A DNA stretch of 64,000 nucleotides from Streptomyces sp. BV286 (GTDB lineage: Bacteria; Actinomycetota; Actinomycetes; Streptomycetales; Streptomycetaceae). Under the pieces are notes generated by a model. It saw nothing but the letters and a program-made list of their open reading frames with translations. It did not search any database and had not been told where the DNA came from. This document shows, piece by piece, positions 1 to 8,298 of the stretch; positions within the stretch are counted from its first letter, which is position 1, and every line of letters begins with the position of its first letter. Made by a program: the position numbers and the translations under genes. The stretch is taken from NCBI RefSeq assembly GCF_019090165.1, contig NZ_JAHRIB010000212.1, positions 186,001 through 250,000 of the forward strand, in the 5' to 3' direction.

Positions 1-1
1 A

Positions 2-181
2 GCACCGCTGGGCGCACTGCTGGGCGGGCTCGTGGCCACCGCCTGGGGGCTGAACACCCCGGCACTGCTCGCGGCCGCCTTCTTCGTTCTGTCCGTCGTC
101 GCGCTGATACCCGCGCTCCAGCCGGACGTATCTGTTGTTGAGCCGGACGACGACGGGACGACAGCTCACGTCACACCCTGA
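2..181 (+). CDS. C-terminal end of a membrane transporter (partial, probably MFS)
   Basis: The window opens inside an open frame that ends at TGA 179-181. The visible 59 residues form two hydrophobic stretches separated by a short turn (GLNTPALLAAAFFVLSVVAL). A polar acidic tail rich in Asp and Thr follows. This is how the last transmembrane helices of a 12-TM major facilitator protein usually look, but the fragment carries no diagnostic motif, so the family is an inference. The start codon lies outside the window. pgi follows 68 bp downstream on the same strand. Confidence 0.6.
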   Translation, partial: APLGALLGGLVATAWGLNTPALLAAAFFVLSVVALIPALQPDVSVVEPDDDGTTAHVTP

Positions 182-249
182 TCAATTAGGTTGGGACCGG
201 CAGCGGGGCAAGGTACGCAGCACAGGCAGGAAAGAGGCGGAAGTCCGAG

Positions 250-1905
250 ATGAACGCAGAAAGCCGTACCAGGCTCAACCAGACGCCCGAGTGGACCGCT
301 CTGGCCAGGCACCGGGAGGAACTCGCCGAGACGCACCTGCGCGAGCTGTTCGAGGAGAACCCGGGACGCGGCGCCGCATACACGCTTCAGGTCGGCGATC
401 TGCACGTCGACTACTCCAAGCACCTGGTCACCGACCGGACGCTGCGGCTGCTGCGCGAGCTGGCCGCGGCGACGGACGTGGCCGGCCTGCGGGACGCGCT
501 GTTCCGCGGCGAGAAGATCAACACGACCGAGAACCGGGCCGTCCTGCACACCGCGCTGCGCACCCCGCGTGACGCGGTCGTCGAGGTCGACGGCGAGAAC
601 GTCGTACCGGCGGTGCACGCGGTCCTCGACAAGATGGCCGGCTTCGCCGAGCGCGTCCGCTCGGGCGAGTGGACCGGGCACACCGGCAAGCGCATCAAGA
701 ACGTGGTGAACATCGGCATCGGCGGCTCCGACCTGGGCCCGGCGATGGCCTACGAGGTGCTGCGGTCCTTCACCGACCGCGACCTGACGGTCCGCTTCGT
801 GTCGAACGTCGACGGGGCCGACCTGCACGAGGCGGTCCGGGACCTGGATCCCGCCGAGACGCTGTTCGTCATCGCCTCGAAGACCTTCACCACCATCGAG
901 ACGATCACCAACGCGACCTCGGCGCGCGACTGGCTGCTGACCGAGCTGAAGGCCGGTCAGGAAGCCGTCGCCAAGCACTTCGTGGCACTGTCGACGAACG
1001 CCGGGAAGGTCGCGGACTTCGGCATCGACACGGCCAACATGTTCGAGTTCTGGGACTGGGTCGGCGGCCGCTACTCGTACGACTCCGCGATCGGCCTGTC
1101 CCTGATGATCGCGATCGGCCCGGACCGCTTCCGGGAGATGCTCGACGGTTTCCATCTGGTCGACGAGCACTTCAGGACCGCGCCCGCCGAGTCCAACGTG
1201 CCTCTGCTGCTCGGCCTGCTGGGTGTCTGGTACGGCAACTTCCACGACGCGCAGGCGCACGCGGTGCTGCCGTACTCGCACTACCTGTCGAAGTTCACCG
1301 CGTACCTCCAGCAGCTCGACATGGAGTCCAACGGCAAGTCCGTGGACCGCGACGGGAATCCGGTGGAGTGGGAGACGGGCCCCGTCGTGTGGGGCACGCC
1401 GGGCACCAACGGGCAGCACGCCTACTACCAGCTCATCCACCAGGGCACGAAGCTGATCCCCGCGGACTTCATCGGCTTCGCCGAGCCGGTGGCGGAGCTC
1501 AGCGACGGGCTGAAGGCGCAGCACGACCTGCTGATGGCCAACTTCTTCGCCCAGACGCAGGCGCTGGCGTTCGGCAAGACCCCGGACGAGGTGCGGGCGG
1601 AGGGCGTGCCCGAGGAGCTGGTGCCGCACAAGACGTTCCGGGGCAACCACCCGACGACGACGATCCTCGCGCGCGAGCTCACCCCGTCGGTCCTCGGCCA
1701 GCTCGTCGCCCTCTACGAGCACAAGGTGTTCGTGCAGGGCGCGATCTGGAACATCGACTCCTTCGACCAGTGGGGCGTCGAGCTCGGCAAGGTCCTCGCC
1801 AAGCGCGTCGAGCCCGCGCTGACGGAGAGGGCTCAGGTGCCTGGCCTCGACGGGTCCACCACCGCGCTCGTGGCCAAGTACCGGGAACTGCGGGGCCGGA
1901 AGTAG
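250..1905 (+). CDS. pgi: glucose-6-phosphate isomerase
   Basis: Interconverts glucose-6-phosphate and fructose-6-phosphate in the cytosol, the branch point between glycolysis/gluconeogenesis and the pentose phosphate pathway. The 551-residue protein has the normal length of the long bacterial/eukaryotic form. Visible signatures are the sugar-phosphate binding loop GIGGSDLGPAM near residue 158, the family motif GGRYSYDSAIG near residue 275, and the conserved block TPGTNGQHAYYQLIHQG near residue 390. The ATG is preceded by a purine-rich ribosome site (AGGAAAGAGGCGG). The oxidative and non-oxidative pentose phosphate genes (pgl, opcA, zwf, tal, tkt) lie 12 kb away on the opposite strand, so the two loci bracket the sugar-uptake genes. 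Confidence 0.97.
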   Translation: MNAESRTRLNQTPEWTALARHREELAETHLRELFEENPGRGAAYTLQVGDLHVDYSKHLVTDRTLRLLRELAAATDVAGLRDALFRGEKINTTENRAVLHTALRTPRDAVVEVDGENVVPAVHAVLDKMAGFAERVRSGEWTGHTGKRIKNVVNIGIGGSDLGPAMAYEVLRSFTDRDLTVRFVSNVDGADLHEAVRDLDPAETLFVIASKTFTTIETITNATSARDWLLTELKAGQEAVAKHFVALSTNAGKVADFGIDTANMFEFWDWVGGRYSYDSAIGLSLMIAIGPDRFREMLDGFHLVDEHFRTAPAESNVPLLLGLLGVWYGNFHDAQAHAVLPYSHYLSKFTAYLQQLDMESNGKSVDRDGNPVEWETGPVVWGTPGTNGQHAYYQLIHQGTKLIPADFIGFAEPVAELSDGLKAQHDLLMANFFAQTQALAFGKTPDEVRAEGVPEELVPHKTFRGNHPTTTILARELTPSVLGQLVALYEHKVFVQGAIWNIDSFDQWGVELGKVLAKRVEPALTERAQVPGLDGSTTALVAKYRELRGRK

Positions 1906-2008
1906 TCGTGGAGTAGTCGTGTGGGTCGGGAGGCGGACGGCATGTCAGGTGTCCGCCTCCCGTAGAATTCCGGGCGATCATGGCGTCGAGGGCTCGGGGG
2001 AGCTGAAC

Positions 2009-2956
2009 ATGGCTGGTTCGCGCGGAAGATGGCTCAGCCGCAACCTGTCGGTGGCGTCGGTTCTGCAGCCCAAGGCCGTGGCCCAGGCGGTGTTCCACCC
2101 GGCGTGGATCCCGCCGGCGGTCGATCCGTCGGTGGAGCGCCTCAAGCGGGTGCGCGTCGTCGCCGGGGGCGTCGCGGCGTTCGGCGTGTACACGTTCGTG
2201 GAGGGCAGGTTCGACTTCAGGGAGATCCTGGAGAACATCGTCGTCGCGGCCCTCGTCCTGTTGTTCATCACCCCTCTGACGGTGGGCGTGATGCTCTTCG
2301 TCTGGCGGCGCACCGGCAGGATCCGCGAGCTGCGGGGGTCCCTGTTCAACTCGCTCAAGCTGCTGCTGCTCTTCATCGGCATGGTCGTCGGGACGGTGCT
2401 GCTGTGGCAGCTGTCGATCCAGCTCGGCGCCATCTGGACGGTGGTGCTCGGCCTGCCGGCGATGTGGATCACCGGCTTCCTGATGTACGGGGCCGTGCAG
2501 CTGTCCGGGAACTTCTTCGGCTCAGCCGCCGTGCACCGCGCCCTGCCGGCGCTGCTCGCCACGGTGACGACATGGCTGATGGCCCTGCCGGACCTGGTCA
2601 CCGGTGATCTGCACGGGCTCAGCTTCAAGCTGGGGGTCGTCTTCATCCTGGGCGCCCCGCTGACGGTCACGGCCATCGCCGCCCTGGAGACGCACCGGCT
2701 CCGACGCCACCACGGCATCCGGCTGTCCGCCCATCCGGCGACGCTCCCGCCGACGCGGCCATACGCACCGAGCAACGGTTTCGTGCCGCCCCAGGGGAAC
2801 ATGTACCCGCCGCCGGGCCAGCCGTACGCGCCTCCCGGTCAGCCGTACGTGCCGCCGGGGCAGCCGTACGCACCTCCGGGCCAGCCGTATCCGCCGGGAA
2901 ACGGCGTGCCGTACCCGCCGTATGTCCAGGGCAACCCGTACGGACCGCCCCAGTAG
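2009..2956 (+). CDS. multi-pass membrane protein with C-terminal Pro/Gly/Tyr repeats
   Basis: 315 residues from ATG 2009, chosen because GGGGGAG stands at a good distance; an in-frame GTG at 1919 would add 30 residues without a ribosome site. Residues 40-240 contain several hydrophobic segments, consistent with about five or six membrane spans. The last 60 residues are a low-complexity tail with a repeated PPGQPYAPPGQPY-type unit, as in many actinobacterial membrane proteins with a cytoplasmic proline-rich tail. I recognise no catalytic motif, so the function is unknown. The gene stands alone between pgi and a convergent ABC permease. Confidence 0.8.
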   Translation: MAGSRGRWLSRNLSVASVLQPKAVAQAVFHPAWIPPAVDPSVERLKRVRVVAGGVAAFGVYTFVEGRFDFREILENIVVAALVLLFITPLTVGVMLFVWRRTGRIRELRGSLFNSLKLLLLFIGMVVGTVLLWQLSIQLGAIWTVVLGLPAMWITGFLMYGAVQLSGNFFGSAAVHRALPALLATVTTWLMALPDLVTGDLHGLSFKLGVVFILGAPLTVTAIAALETHRLRRHHGIRLSAHPATLPPTRPYAPSNGFVPPQGNMYPPPGQPYAPPGQPYVPPGQPYAPPGQPYPPGNGVPYPPYVQGNPYGPPQ

Positions 2957-2960
2957 CCGC

Positions 2961-2999
2961 AGCCGCCGTACCGGTCCTGATCCGGCCGGTCCGGCGGCT
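2961..2999. terminator. bidirectional terminator between convergent genes
   Basis: AGCCGCCG plus ACCGG on the left pairs with CCGGT plus CGGCGGCT on the right, with one mismatch, across an 11-nt loop. It fills the 42-bp space between the membrane protein and the convergent ABC permease and touches the permease stop codon. It has no T-run, as is common for Streptomyces terminators. Confidence 0.6.
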
Positions 3000-5290
3000 C
3001 AGGCCACCGCGCTCAGCGTGTCCGCGAGTCTGCGGCGGGCCGCCCGGGCCGCGGGCAGGACGGCGAGCGCGGCGGCGCCGAACACGGCGGCCGCGCCGAG
3101 GAGCAGCAGCAGGACGGGGGAGGGCCCCCGGGCGATCCCGGCGCCGATGCCGCTCGACCTGCCCTGGGCGTCGATCAGCCAGTGCGCGAGGGGCACCCCC
3201 AGCGCCGCTGCGACGACGACCGCGGCCAGTGCCGTGCACGCCGTGGCCGTCACCGTGACCCCGGTGATCTGCCGCGGGGTCAGCCCGATCGCCTTCAGGG
3301 CCAGCAAATCCCGTTCGCCCTCGCGCACGGTGCCGCCGATCGCGGTCAGCAGTTCGATCAGACCGATCAGCGCGAGCACCGCGATCAGCCCCAGGACGAC
3401 GGCGCGCAGCGGCGAGAGTCCGTCGGCCGGGTTCGGCGCGGGGTACGCGCTGACGTCTCCGTGCGCGGTGGCGGTCAGCGCGGCGGCCACCCGGTGCGGG
3501 TCGGCGCCGGGGCGCAGCTGGAGCTGGTACAGGGTCGCCCGGAGCCCCGGGTCGTTCTCCCGGAGGGTGTCGAGCGAGGTGGAGATGACCCGGCCGCCGT
3601 TCTCCGGCTCGATGCTCCGCCCCACGATGTGCAGGACCTGCGGCCGGGCGCCCACCGACATCCGTACCCAGTCACCGACGCGCACGTCCAGCAGGTCGAG
3701 CAGTCCCTGACCGGCCACCGCCTCGTCGGGGCCGCGCGCGGGGCGGCCCTCGGCCAGCGAGAACGGATACGGGTCCTGGCGGGTGCCGAGCCCGCGCAGC
3801 GCGATCGTGCCCGTCTGGCCCGGGACCAGGGCGGCCACCTCGACGCCCGGATGGACGGCGGCGACCTGCGGATTGCCGGCCAGCAGGGCGCGTACGTCCG
3901 GATCGCTCAGGTTCTCGTCCGCCCGTACGGTCAGCGCCGCCGCGAGACCGATCTGGTCGGGCCTGCTCTGGAAGCGGTCGATGGTCGTCCACGCGCTCAT
4001 GGCCACGACGATGAGCAGCAGCGGCAGGGCCAGCCGGGCCACCGTGGCCGGCGAGCGCGAGCGGCGGGAGAACGCCTTGTGCCAGCCCAGGACCAGTGCC
4101 GACGGCAGCCGCAGCCCGAGCGCCGAGCGCGCCGGGCCGGAGAGCCGGCCGCCGAGCGGTGCCGCGGCCCGCAGCCCCGGCACCGGAGGCACCTGCCCGG
4201 CCCGCCAGGCCGCGAGAGCGGTCGTCGCGGCGATGAACAGCACCACCATCACGGGTACGGCGAACAGCGCGGCCGTGTGTCCCGGCAGGCCCTGCCACAC
4301 CCCGACCGCGTCCCCCGGACGCCCCGGCGCCCGGCTGCCCAGCGCCTGGGTGAGGGCGGCGCCGAGCACGGCCCCGAGGAGTGCGAACGCCACGTGCTGG
4401 AGGAGGAAGATCCGCACCACCTGGCCCGGGGTGAATCCGATCGCCTTCAGGACGGCGATGTCCCGCAGATGGCCGCGGATGCGGGTACCGATCGCGCCGT
4501 GCACCGCGAGCGCGGCGGCGAGCAGGGCACCCAGGCCGAACAGTCCGAGGATCTGGCCGAGCAGCCGGTTGCCGCCCTGGGCCTCGGCCCGGGCCTGCTG
4601 CCAGCTGGAGACGTCGGTGACCGCCTTGGCGCCGAGAAGGGTGACGGCCCGCTGGACGGCGTAGTCCGTGTCGTCGGGGTCGGCCAGCCGCAGTCCGGCC
4701 ACCTGGCCGCCGCGTCCGTCGGTGCGCTGCACCGCGGAGGGGAGCGCCCACACGAGGCCCGACCGCTCGCCCGGGCTGTAGCGGGGCTCGGCGCCGTCCG
4801 CGACACCCAGGACGGTCAGGGTCCGCCCGGTGCCGGGCACGGTGAGGGTGTCCCCGGGCTCGGCCCACAGGGCCCGGGCGAGGCTGCTCTCCAGCACCAC
4901 ACCGTCGGGCGTGGCCGAGTCGAGCCAGCGGCCGGAGGTGATCAGCGGACGACCGGTCGAGGGCCGGTCGGTGGTCCCCCGCAGCTCGACGGAAGCCCGG
5001 GTGCCGCGCGCCTCGACGGTCGCGGCGGCCGTGGGGTACGGGCCCGCGACGGACTCCACGCCGTCCAGTCCGGCGAGTCTGCCGGCGTCGGCCGAGGGGC
5101 CGGTGTGGATCCATACGTGCGCGCCCTGCGACTGGGTGAAGACCCGCTGCCAGGGGTTCGTCGCGTAGCCGAAGAGGGCCGTGGCCAGAAGCAGCGAGGC
5201 GACGATCCCGGCGGTGGCGAGCACGATGAACAGCGCCTCGCCGCGATGCGAGCGCAGATCGGCGTGCGCCCAGCGCAGGGTGGCCCGCAC
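2999..5290 (-). CDS. ABC transporter permease, FtsX/MacB type
   Basis: 763 residues. There is an N-terminal membrane helix (residues about 20-45), a large extracytoplasmic region, a block of three helices near residues 255-360, a further helix near 425, a second extracytoplasmic region and a final group of three helices (about 630-760). The two helix blocks each contain LKAIGFTPGQ / LKAIGLTPRQ, the signature of duplicated FtsX-like permease domains. Partner of the ATPase encoded 88 bp upstream on the same strand. Exporters of this class typically move lipids, peptides or antibiotics outward or act mechanically on the envelope. The substrate cannot be read from the sequence. The divergent position of a PadR regulator suggests induction by a small hydrophobic compound. 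Confidence 0.88.
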   Translation of the reverse strand: MRATLRWAHADLRSHRGEALFIVLATAGIVASLLLATALFGYATNPWQRVFTQSQGAHVWIHTGPSADAGRLAGLDGVESVAGPYPTAAATVEARGTRASVELRGTTDRPSTGRPLITSGRWLDSATPDGVVLESSLARALWAEPGDTLTVPGTGRTLTVLGVADGAEPRYSPGERSGLVWALPSAVQRTDGRGGQVAGLRLADPDDTDYAVQRAVTLLGAKAVTDVSSWQQARAEAQGGNRLLGQILGLFGLGALLAAALAVHGAIGTRIRGHLRDIAVLKAIGFTPGQVVRIFLLQHVAFALLGAVLGAALTQALGSRAPGRPGDAVGVWQGLPGHTAALFAVPVMVVLFIAATTALAAWRAGQVPPVPGLRAAAPLGGRLSGPARSALGLRLPSALVLGWHKAFSRRSRSPATVARLALPLLLIVVAMSAWTTIDRFQSRPDQIGLAAALTVRADENLSDPDVRALLAGNPQVAAVHPGVEVAALVPGQTGTIALRGLGTRQDPYPFSLAEGRPARGPDEAVAGQGLLDLLDVRVGDWVRMSVGARPQVLHIVGRSIEPENGGRVISTSLDTLRENDPGLRATLYQLQLRPGADPHRVAAALTATAHGDVSAYPAPNPADGLSPLRAVVLGLIAVLALIGLIELLTAIGGTVREGERDLLALKAIGLTPRQITGVTVTATACTALAAVVVAAALGVPLAHWLIDAQGRSSGIGAGIARGPSPVLLLLLGAAAVFGAAALAVLPAARAARRRLADTLSAVA

Positions 5291-5378
5291 GCCCGCTCAG
5301 CCTCTCGGCTCGTGGAAGGGGGAACCGACGGGGGACAGGGCCCGGGAGGGGATCCGGGGCGAAGGCTCGGGCACGCGC

Positions 5379-6149
5379 TCAGTCCCTCAGTTCCAGCACG
5401 CCGGATATCCCCTTGCCGCGGGCGGGCGGGCTGTCGAGCACCGCGTCGTCGGCGATGCGGCCGTCGAAGAAGCTGATCACCCGGTCCGCGGCGCTCGCGA
5501 GCCGTGCGTCGTGCGTGACCAGCACGATGGTCTGGCCGCGCTGGTGGAACCGCGACAACAGCCGGGTCACCTCCCGGGTGCCCTTGCTGTCGAGGCTGCC
5601 CGCGGGCTCGTCGGCCAGCAGCAGCCGAGGGTGGTTGACCAGGGCCCGGGCCAGCGCCACGCGCTGCTGCTCGCCGCCGGAGAGCTCGCCCGGCATGCTG
5701 CGCTCCTTGCCCTCCAGGCCCAGCTCGGCGAAGAGCCCCGCACGCTCGGCGCGCGCCTGTCGGGGGGAGAGTCCGGCGAGGAGGGCGGGCAGCTCGACGT
5801 TGTCGGCGACCGACAGGTTCGACACCAGGTTGAAGAACTGGAAGACGATGCCGATCCGGCGTCGGCGCTCGACGGCCCAGCGGGCCTCGCTGTACGCGTC
5901 CGTGCACTCGCCGTCCAGCCGGATACTGCCGGAGTCCGGTCGCTGGAGCCCGCCGAGCAGATGCAGCAGGGTCGACTTGCCGGCGCCGGACGGGCCGGTG
6001 ACGGCCACGAACTCGCCCTGACGTACGGACAGGTCCACGCCGCGCACGGCGTGCGCCGGGGCGCCTTCGCCGCGGTGGGTCTTGACCAGGCCCTCGGCAC
6101 GCAACAGGGGCGCGCCCTCGGCACGCGGCGAAGGAGCGGTGCGGCTCAT
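5379..6149 (-). CDS. ABC transporter ATP-binding protein (MacB/LolD-like)
   Basis: 256 residues from ATG 6149. This start overlaps the padR stop as ATGA and has GGAGGAGCTGGA just upstream, so it is preferred to an ATG nine codons earlier. Walker A GPSGAGKST is near residue 45, the signature LSGGEQQRVALARAL near 145, and Walker B LLLADEPAGSLD near 165, followed by the H-loop VTHDAR. Size and sequence fit the ATPase subunit that pairs with FtsX-type permeases. It is translationally coupled to padR and precedes the permease, giving a regulator-ATPase-permease operon. Confidence 0.92.
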   Translation of the reverse strand: MSRTAPSPRAEGAPLLRAEGLVKTHRGEGAPAHAVRGVDLSVRQGEFVAVTGPSGAGKSTLLHLLGGLQRPDSGSIRLDGECTDAYSEARWAVERRRRIGIVFQFFNLVSNLSVADNVELPALLAGLSPRQARAERAGLFAELGLEGKERSMPGELSGGEQQRVALARALVNHPRLLLADEPAGSLDSKGTREVTRLLSRFHQRGQTIVLVTHDARLASAADRVISFFDGRIADDAVLDSPPARGKGISGVLELRD

Positions 6150-6661
6150 TCCAGCTCCTCCAGTTCCTCCTGGCACCGTTCCAGCCAGTCGAGGTCGGCC
6201 TGCAGATGCAGCATGGCGCCCTCTATGAGCAGCTGGGAGATGCGGTTGTCCCGGCTCTCGGCCGCGGCGAGCTTCGACAGGTCGCGCATGGTGTTCAGGT
6301 ACTCGCGTCGTTGTTTGTTGATCAGGGCGATCTGGTCGGCGAGTCCGGTCCGCGGCGCGAGGGCGAGCTTCATGAAGAACTCGTCCCGCACGCGCGGCTC
6401 GTCCGCCGTCTCCTCGTACCAGGCGCGCAAGGCCTCGTGCCCGGCGTCGGTGAGGTGGTAGATCTTCTTGTTGGGCCGGCTCGACTGCTCGACTTCCTCG
6501 CCCTCGATCAGTCCCGACTTCTCGAGGCGGCCGAGCGTCACGTAGATCTGGCCGACGTTCGGCTGAGGGTACGCGGCACCCAGCAGTTGCTCAAGGTCCT
6601 GCTTGAGCTCGTAGCCGTGGGCCGGGCCGCGTGCCAGCAGGGCCAGGAGGGGCAGCCGCAC
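6146..6661 (-). CDS. PadR-family transcriptional regulator
   Basis: 171 residues from GTG 6661, preceded by GGGGAGGAGAG. The N-terminal winged helix contains the family signature GPAHGYELKQDLEQLLG (residues 12-28) and a wing segment VTLGRLEKSGLIEGEEVEQ. The C-terminal half is a helical, charged dimerisation domain (PadR C-terminal/Vir type). It is the first gene of the operon that encodes the ATPase and permease, so it probably represses that exporter and itself. GTAT/ATAC half-sites at 6742-6767 in the divergent promoter region are a plausible operator. Confidence 0.9.
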   Translation of the reverse strand: MRLPLLALLARGPAHGYELKQDLEQLLGAAYPQPNVGQIYVTLGRLEKSGLIEGEEVEQSSRPNKKIYHLTDAGHEALRAWYEETADEPRVRDEFFMKLALAPRTGLADQIALINKQRREYLNTMRDLSKLAAAESRDNRISQLLIEGAMLHLQADLDWLERCQEELEELE

Positions 6662-6741
6662 TCGTGCTCTCCTCCCCCTTCTCCGGTCCTCGTAGGGTGC
6701 CGCAGGCCCGGGTGCCCGGGGCCGATGTGCCGCAGGCCCTA

Positions 6742-6767
6742 GTATCGCCCATACCTAACGGGTATAC
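6742..6767. promoter_or_regulatory. candidate PadR operator (clustered GTAT/ATAC half-sites)
   Basis: Within 26 bp of the divergent padR / binding-protein region there is GTAT-N5-ATAC (6742-6754), the overlapping ATACC-N5-GGTAT (6751-6765) and the hexamer palindrome GTATAC (6762-6767). These sites are AT-rich against a GC-rich background and sit 80 bp upstream of the padR start codon. Assignment to PadR is by position only. Confidence 0.5.
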
Positions 6768-6824
6768 ATGGCCTCTGACTCCGGGTGAAGGCGCCCGGCA
6801 GCCGGGTGTACCAGGGAGGAACCT

Positions 6825-8099
6825 ATGCGGTGGCTGCATGCCGCGGGTAGGGGGCTCCTGGTCGCGGCCGTGGTTCTGACCGGATACGTCGCCTCGGGCG
6901 TGCAGGCCGACGGGGCGCGCGGCGGCGGGCGGGGCCCGCTCACGCTGGCCACCGCCGGGGACCTCACCGGTTATCTGGGACCGCTGCTCGACGGCTGGAA
7001 CCGTACCCACCCCGGCGAGAAGGTCACCCTCGTCGAACTGCCGGACTCCGCCGACGAGACCCGGGCGCAGATGACCACCGACCTGCGCGGCGGTGGCCGG
7101 GGCCGCTTCGACGTCCTGAACATCGACGTCGCCTGGACCTCGGAGTTCGCCGCCGCGGGCTGGATCTCGCCGCTGTCCCGGGACCGCTTCCCGCTCGACG
7201 GGTTCCTCAAGCCGGTCGTGGACACGGCGACGTACGACGACCGGCTGTACGCGGTTCCCTACGTCACCAACGCGGGACTGCTCCTCTACCGCAAGGACGT
7301 CCTCGACAAGGAGGGCGTCCCGCCGCCGCGAACCTGGGCCGAGCTGGAGGAACAGGCACGCACCATCGCGCCGAAGTACGGGCTCGACGGCTACGCGGGC
7401 CAGTTCCTGCCCTACGAGGGGCTCACGGTGAACGCCGCCGAGGCGGTCTACTCGGCGGGCGGCAGCATCCTCGGCGACGAGGGCGAGCGGGTCACCGTCG
7501 ACTCGGCGGCGGCCCGCGAGGGAATCGGCTTCCTGGCCCGCGGGGTACGCGACGGCTGGATCCCCAAGAAGGCGCTGGCCTACAAGGAGGAGGAGTCCAA
7601 GCAGGCCTTCCAGGACGGGCGTCTCCTCTTCCTGCGCAACTGGCCGTACGCCTATGTCGGTGCCTCCGCCAAGGGCTCGCCGGTCGCCGGCAAGGTGGGC
7701 GCGGTGCCGCTGCCCGGACCCGACGGGCCGGGTACGAGCGTGCTCGGCGGTTCGAATCTCGCGGTCAGCGCGCATGCACGGCACCCCGACTCCGCGGCCC
7801 GCCTCATCGCGTATCTCACGAGCGAGCGCATGCAGCGGCAGGTGCTCACCAAGGGTGCCCTGCCGCCCGTGCGGACCGCGCTCTACGAGGACCCGGAGCT
7901 GATCCGGCGGTTCCCCTATCTTCCGACGCTCCGTGCGAGCGTCCGCGCGGCGGCGCCGCGCCCCAAGAGTCCGCGCTACGACCAGGTCAGCCTGGCCGTG
8001 CAGGCCGTGGTGCACGACGCGATGACCGGGCATCAGACGCCCGAGGCCGCGGTGCGACGCCTGGCGCGGGAGCTTGCGGACATTTCACGCCGAGGCTGA
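6825..8099 (+). CDS. extracellular sugar-type solute-binding protein, orphan
   Basis: 424 residues, start ATG 6825 with GGGAGGAACCT upstream. An N-terminal hydrophobic helix (about residues 9-25) looks like a Sec signal or membrane anchor. There is no cysteine anywhere in the protein, so it cannot be a lipoprotein. The rest matches the family-1 carbohydrate-binding protein pattern: LTLATAGDLTGYLGPLLDGWNR, then FDVLNIDVAWTSEFAAAGWI, YAVPYVTNAGLLLYRKD and a late LGGSNLAVSAHARHPDSAARLI. It is divergent from padR and separated from the next operon by a 200-bp regulatory region. No permease or ATPase is adjacent in the same transcription unit. The substrate is unknown. Confidence 0.82.
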   Translation: MRWLHAAGRGLLVAAVVLTGYVASGVQADGARGGGRGPLTLATAGDLTGYLGPLLDGWNRTHPGEKVTLVELPDSADETRAQMTTDLRGGGRGRFDVLNIDVAWTSEFAAAGWISPLSRDRFPLDGFLKPVVDTATYDDRLYAVPYVTNAGLLLYRKDVLDKEGVPPPRTWAELEEQARTIAPKYGLDGYAGQFLPYEGLTVNAAEAVYSAGGSILGDEGERVTVDSAAAREGIGFLARGVRDGWIPKKALAYKEEESKQAFQDGRLLFLRNWPYAYVGASAKGSPVAGKVGAVPLPGPDGPGTSVLGGSNLAVSAHARHPDSAARLIAYLTSERMQRQVLTKGALPPVRTALYEDPELIRRFPYLPTLRASVRAAAPRPKSPRYDQVSLAVQAVVHDAMTGHQTPEAAVRRLARELADISRRG

Positions 8100-8132
8100 G
8101 CCTCCCCTTCGCCGCACTCCGGCCGGATCATA

Positions 8133-8149
8133 GTTACATGTTAAGTAAC
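8133..8149. promoter_or_regulatory. inverted-repeat operator O1 upstream of glucosidase operon
   Basis: GTTACATGTTAAGTAAC is a perfect GTTAC-N7-GTAAC inverted repeat in AT-rich DNA. Its core CATGTTAAGTA (8137-8147) recurs inverted at 8251-8261 next to the promoter. The regulator is unknown. Confidence 0.6.
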
Positions 8150-8229
8150 ACGACCGTCTCGTTCTTCGCTTTCGCGGTGGAAAAGTACGGATATAGAGCC
8201 CCAGCCCTCAGAAGGACTCGATCGACTCG

Positions 8230-8261
8230 TTGACACCTGTGCGACACGCCTACTTAACATG
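8230..8261 (+). promoter_or_regulatory. glucosidase operon promoter with second operator copy O2
   Basis: TTGACA (8230-8235) is a perfect -35 hexamer, and TAACAT (8255-8260) is a reasonable -10 at 19-bp spacing. The -10 lies inside TACTTAACATG (8251-8261), an exact inverted copy of the O1 core 104 bp upstream. Occupancy of O2 would block RNA polymerase, and pairing of the two sites could form a repression loop. The self-complementary ATGCATGCAT (8259-8268) follows. Confidence 0.55.
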
Positions 8262-8298
8262 CATGCATAACCGGAGGCACGCACAGACAGGTCAACGG

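Noticed and set aside
166..1722. Long open frame antisense to pgi
   Set aside because: Composition is Arg/Val/Gly-rich shadow coding typical of high-GC third-position bias; pgi on the other strand is certain.
2790..2930. Regular repeats that might be a CRISPR or satellite
   Set aside because: They encode the PPGQPY-type protein repeats in frame within a gene; no spacer structure.
3182..5476. 764-codon plus-strand open frame over the ABC permease
   Set aside because: Shadow of the FtsX-type permease; no ribosome site and low-complexity Arg/Gly/Gln content.
8259..8268. ATGCATGCAT palindrome as an independent operator
   Set aside because: Short self-complementary repeat overlapping the O2 core; no second copy found, so not listed separately.
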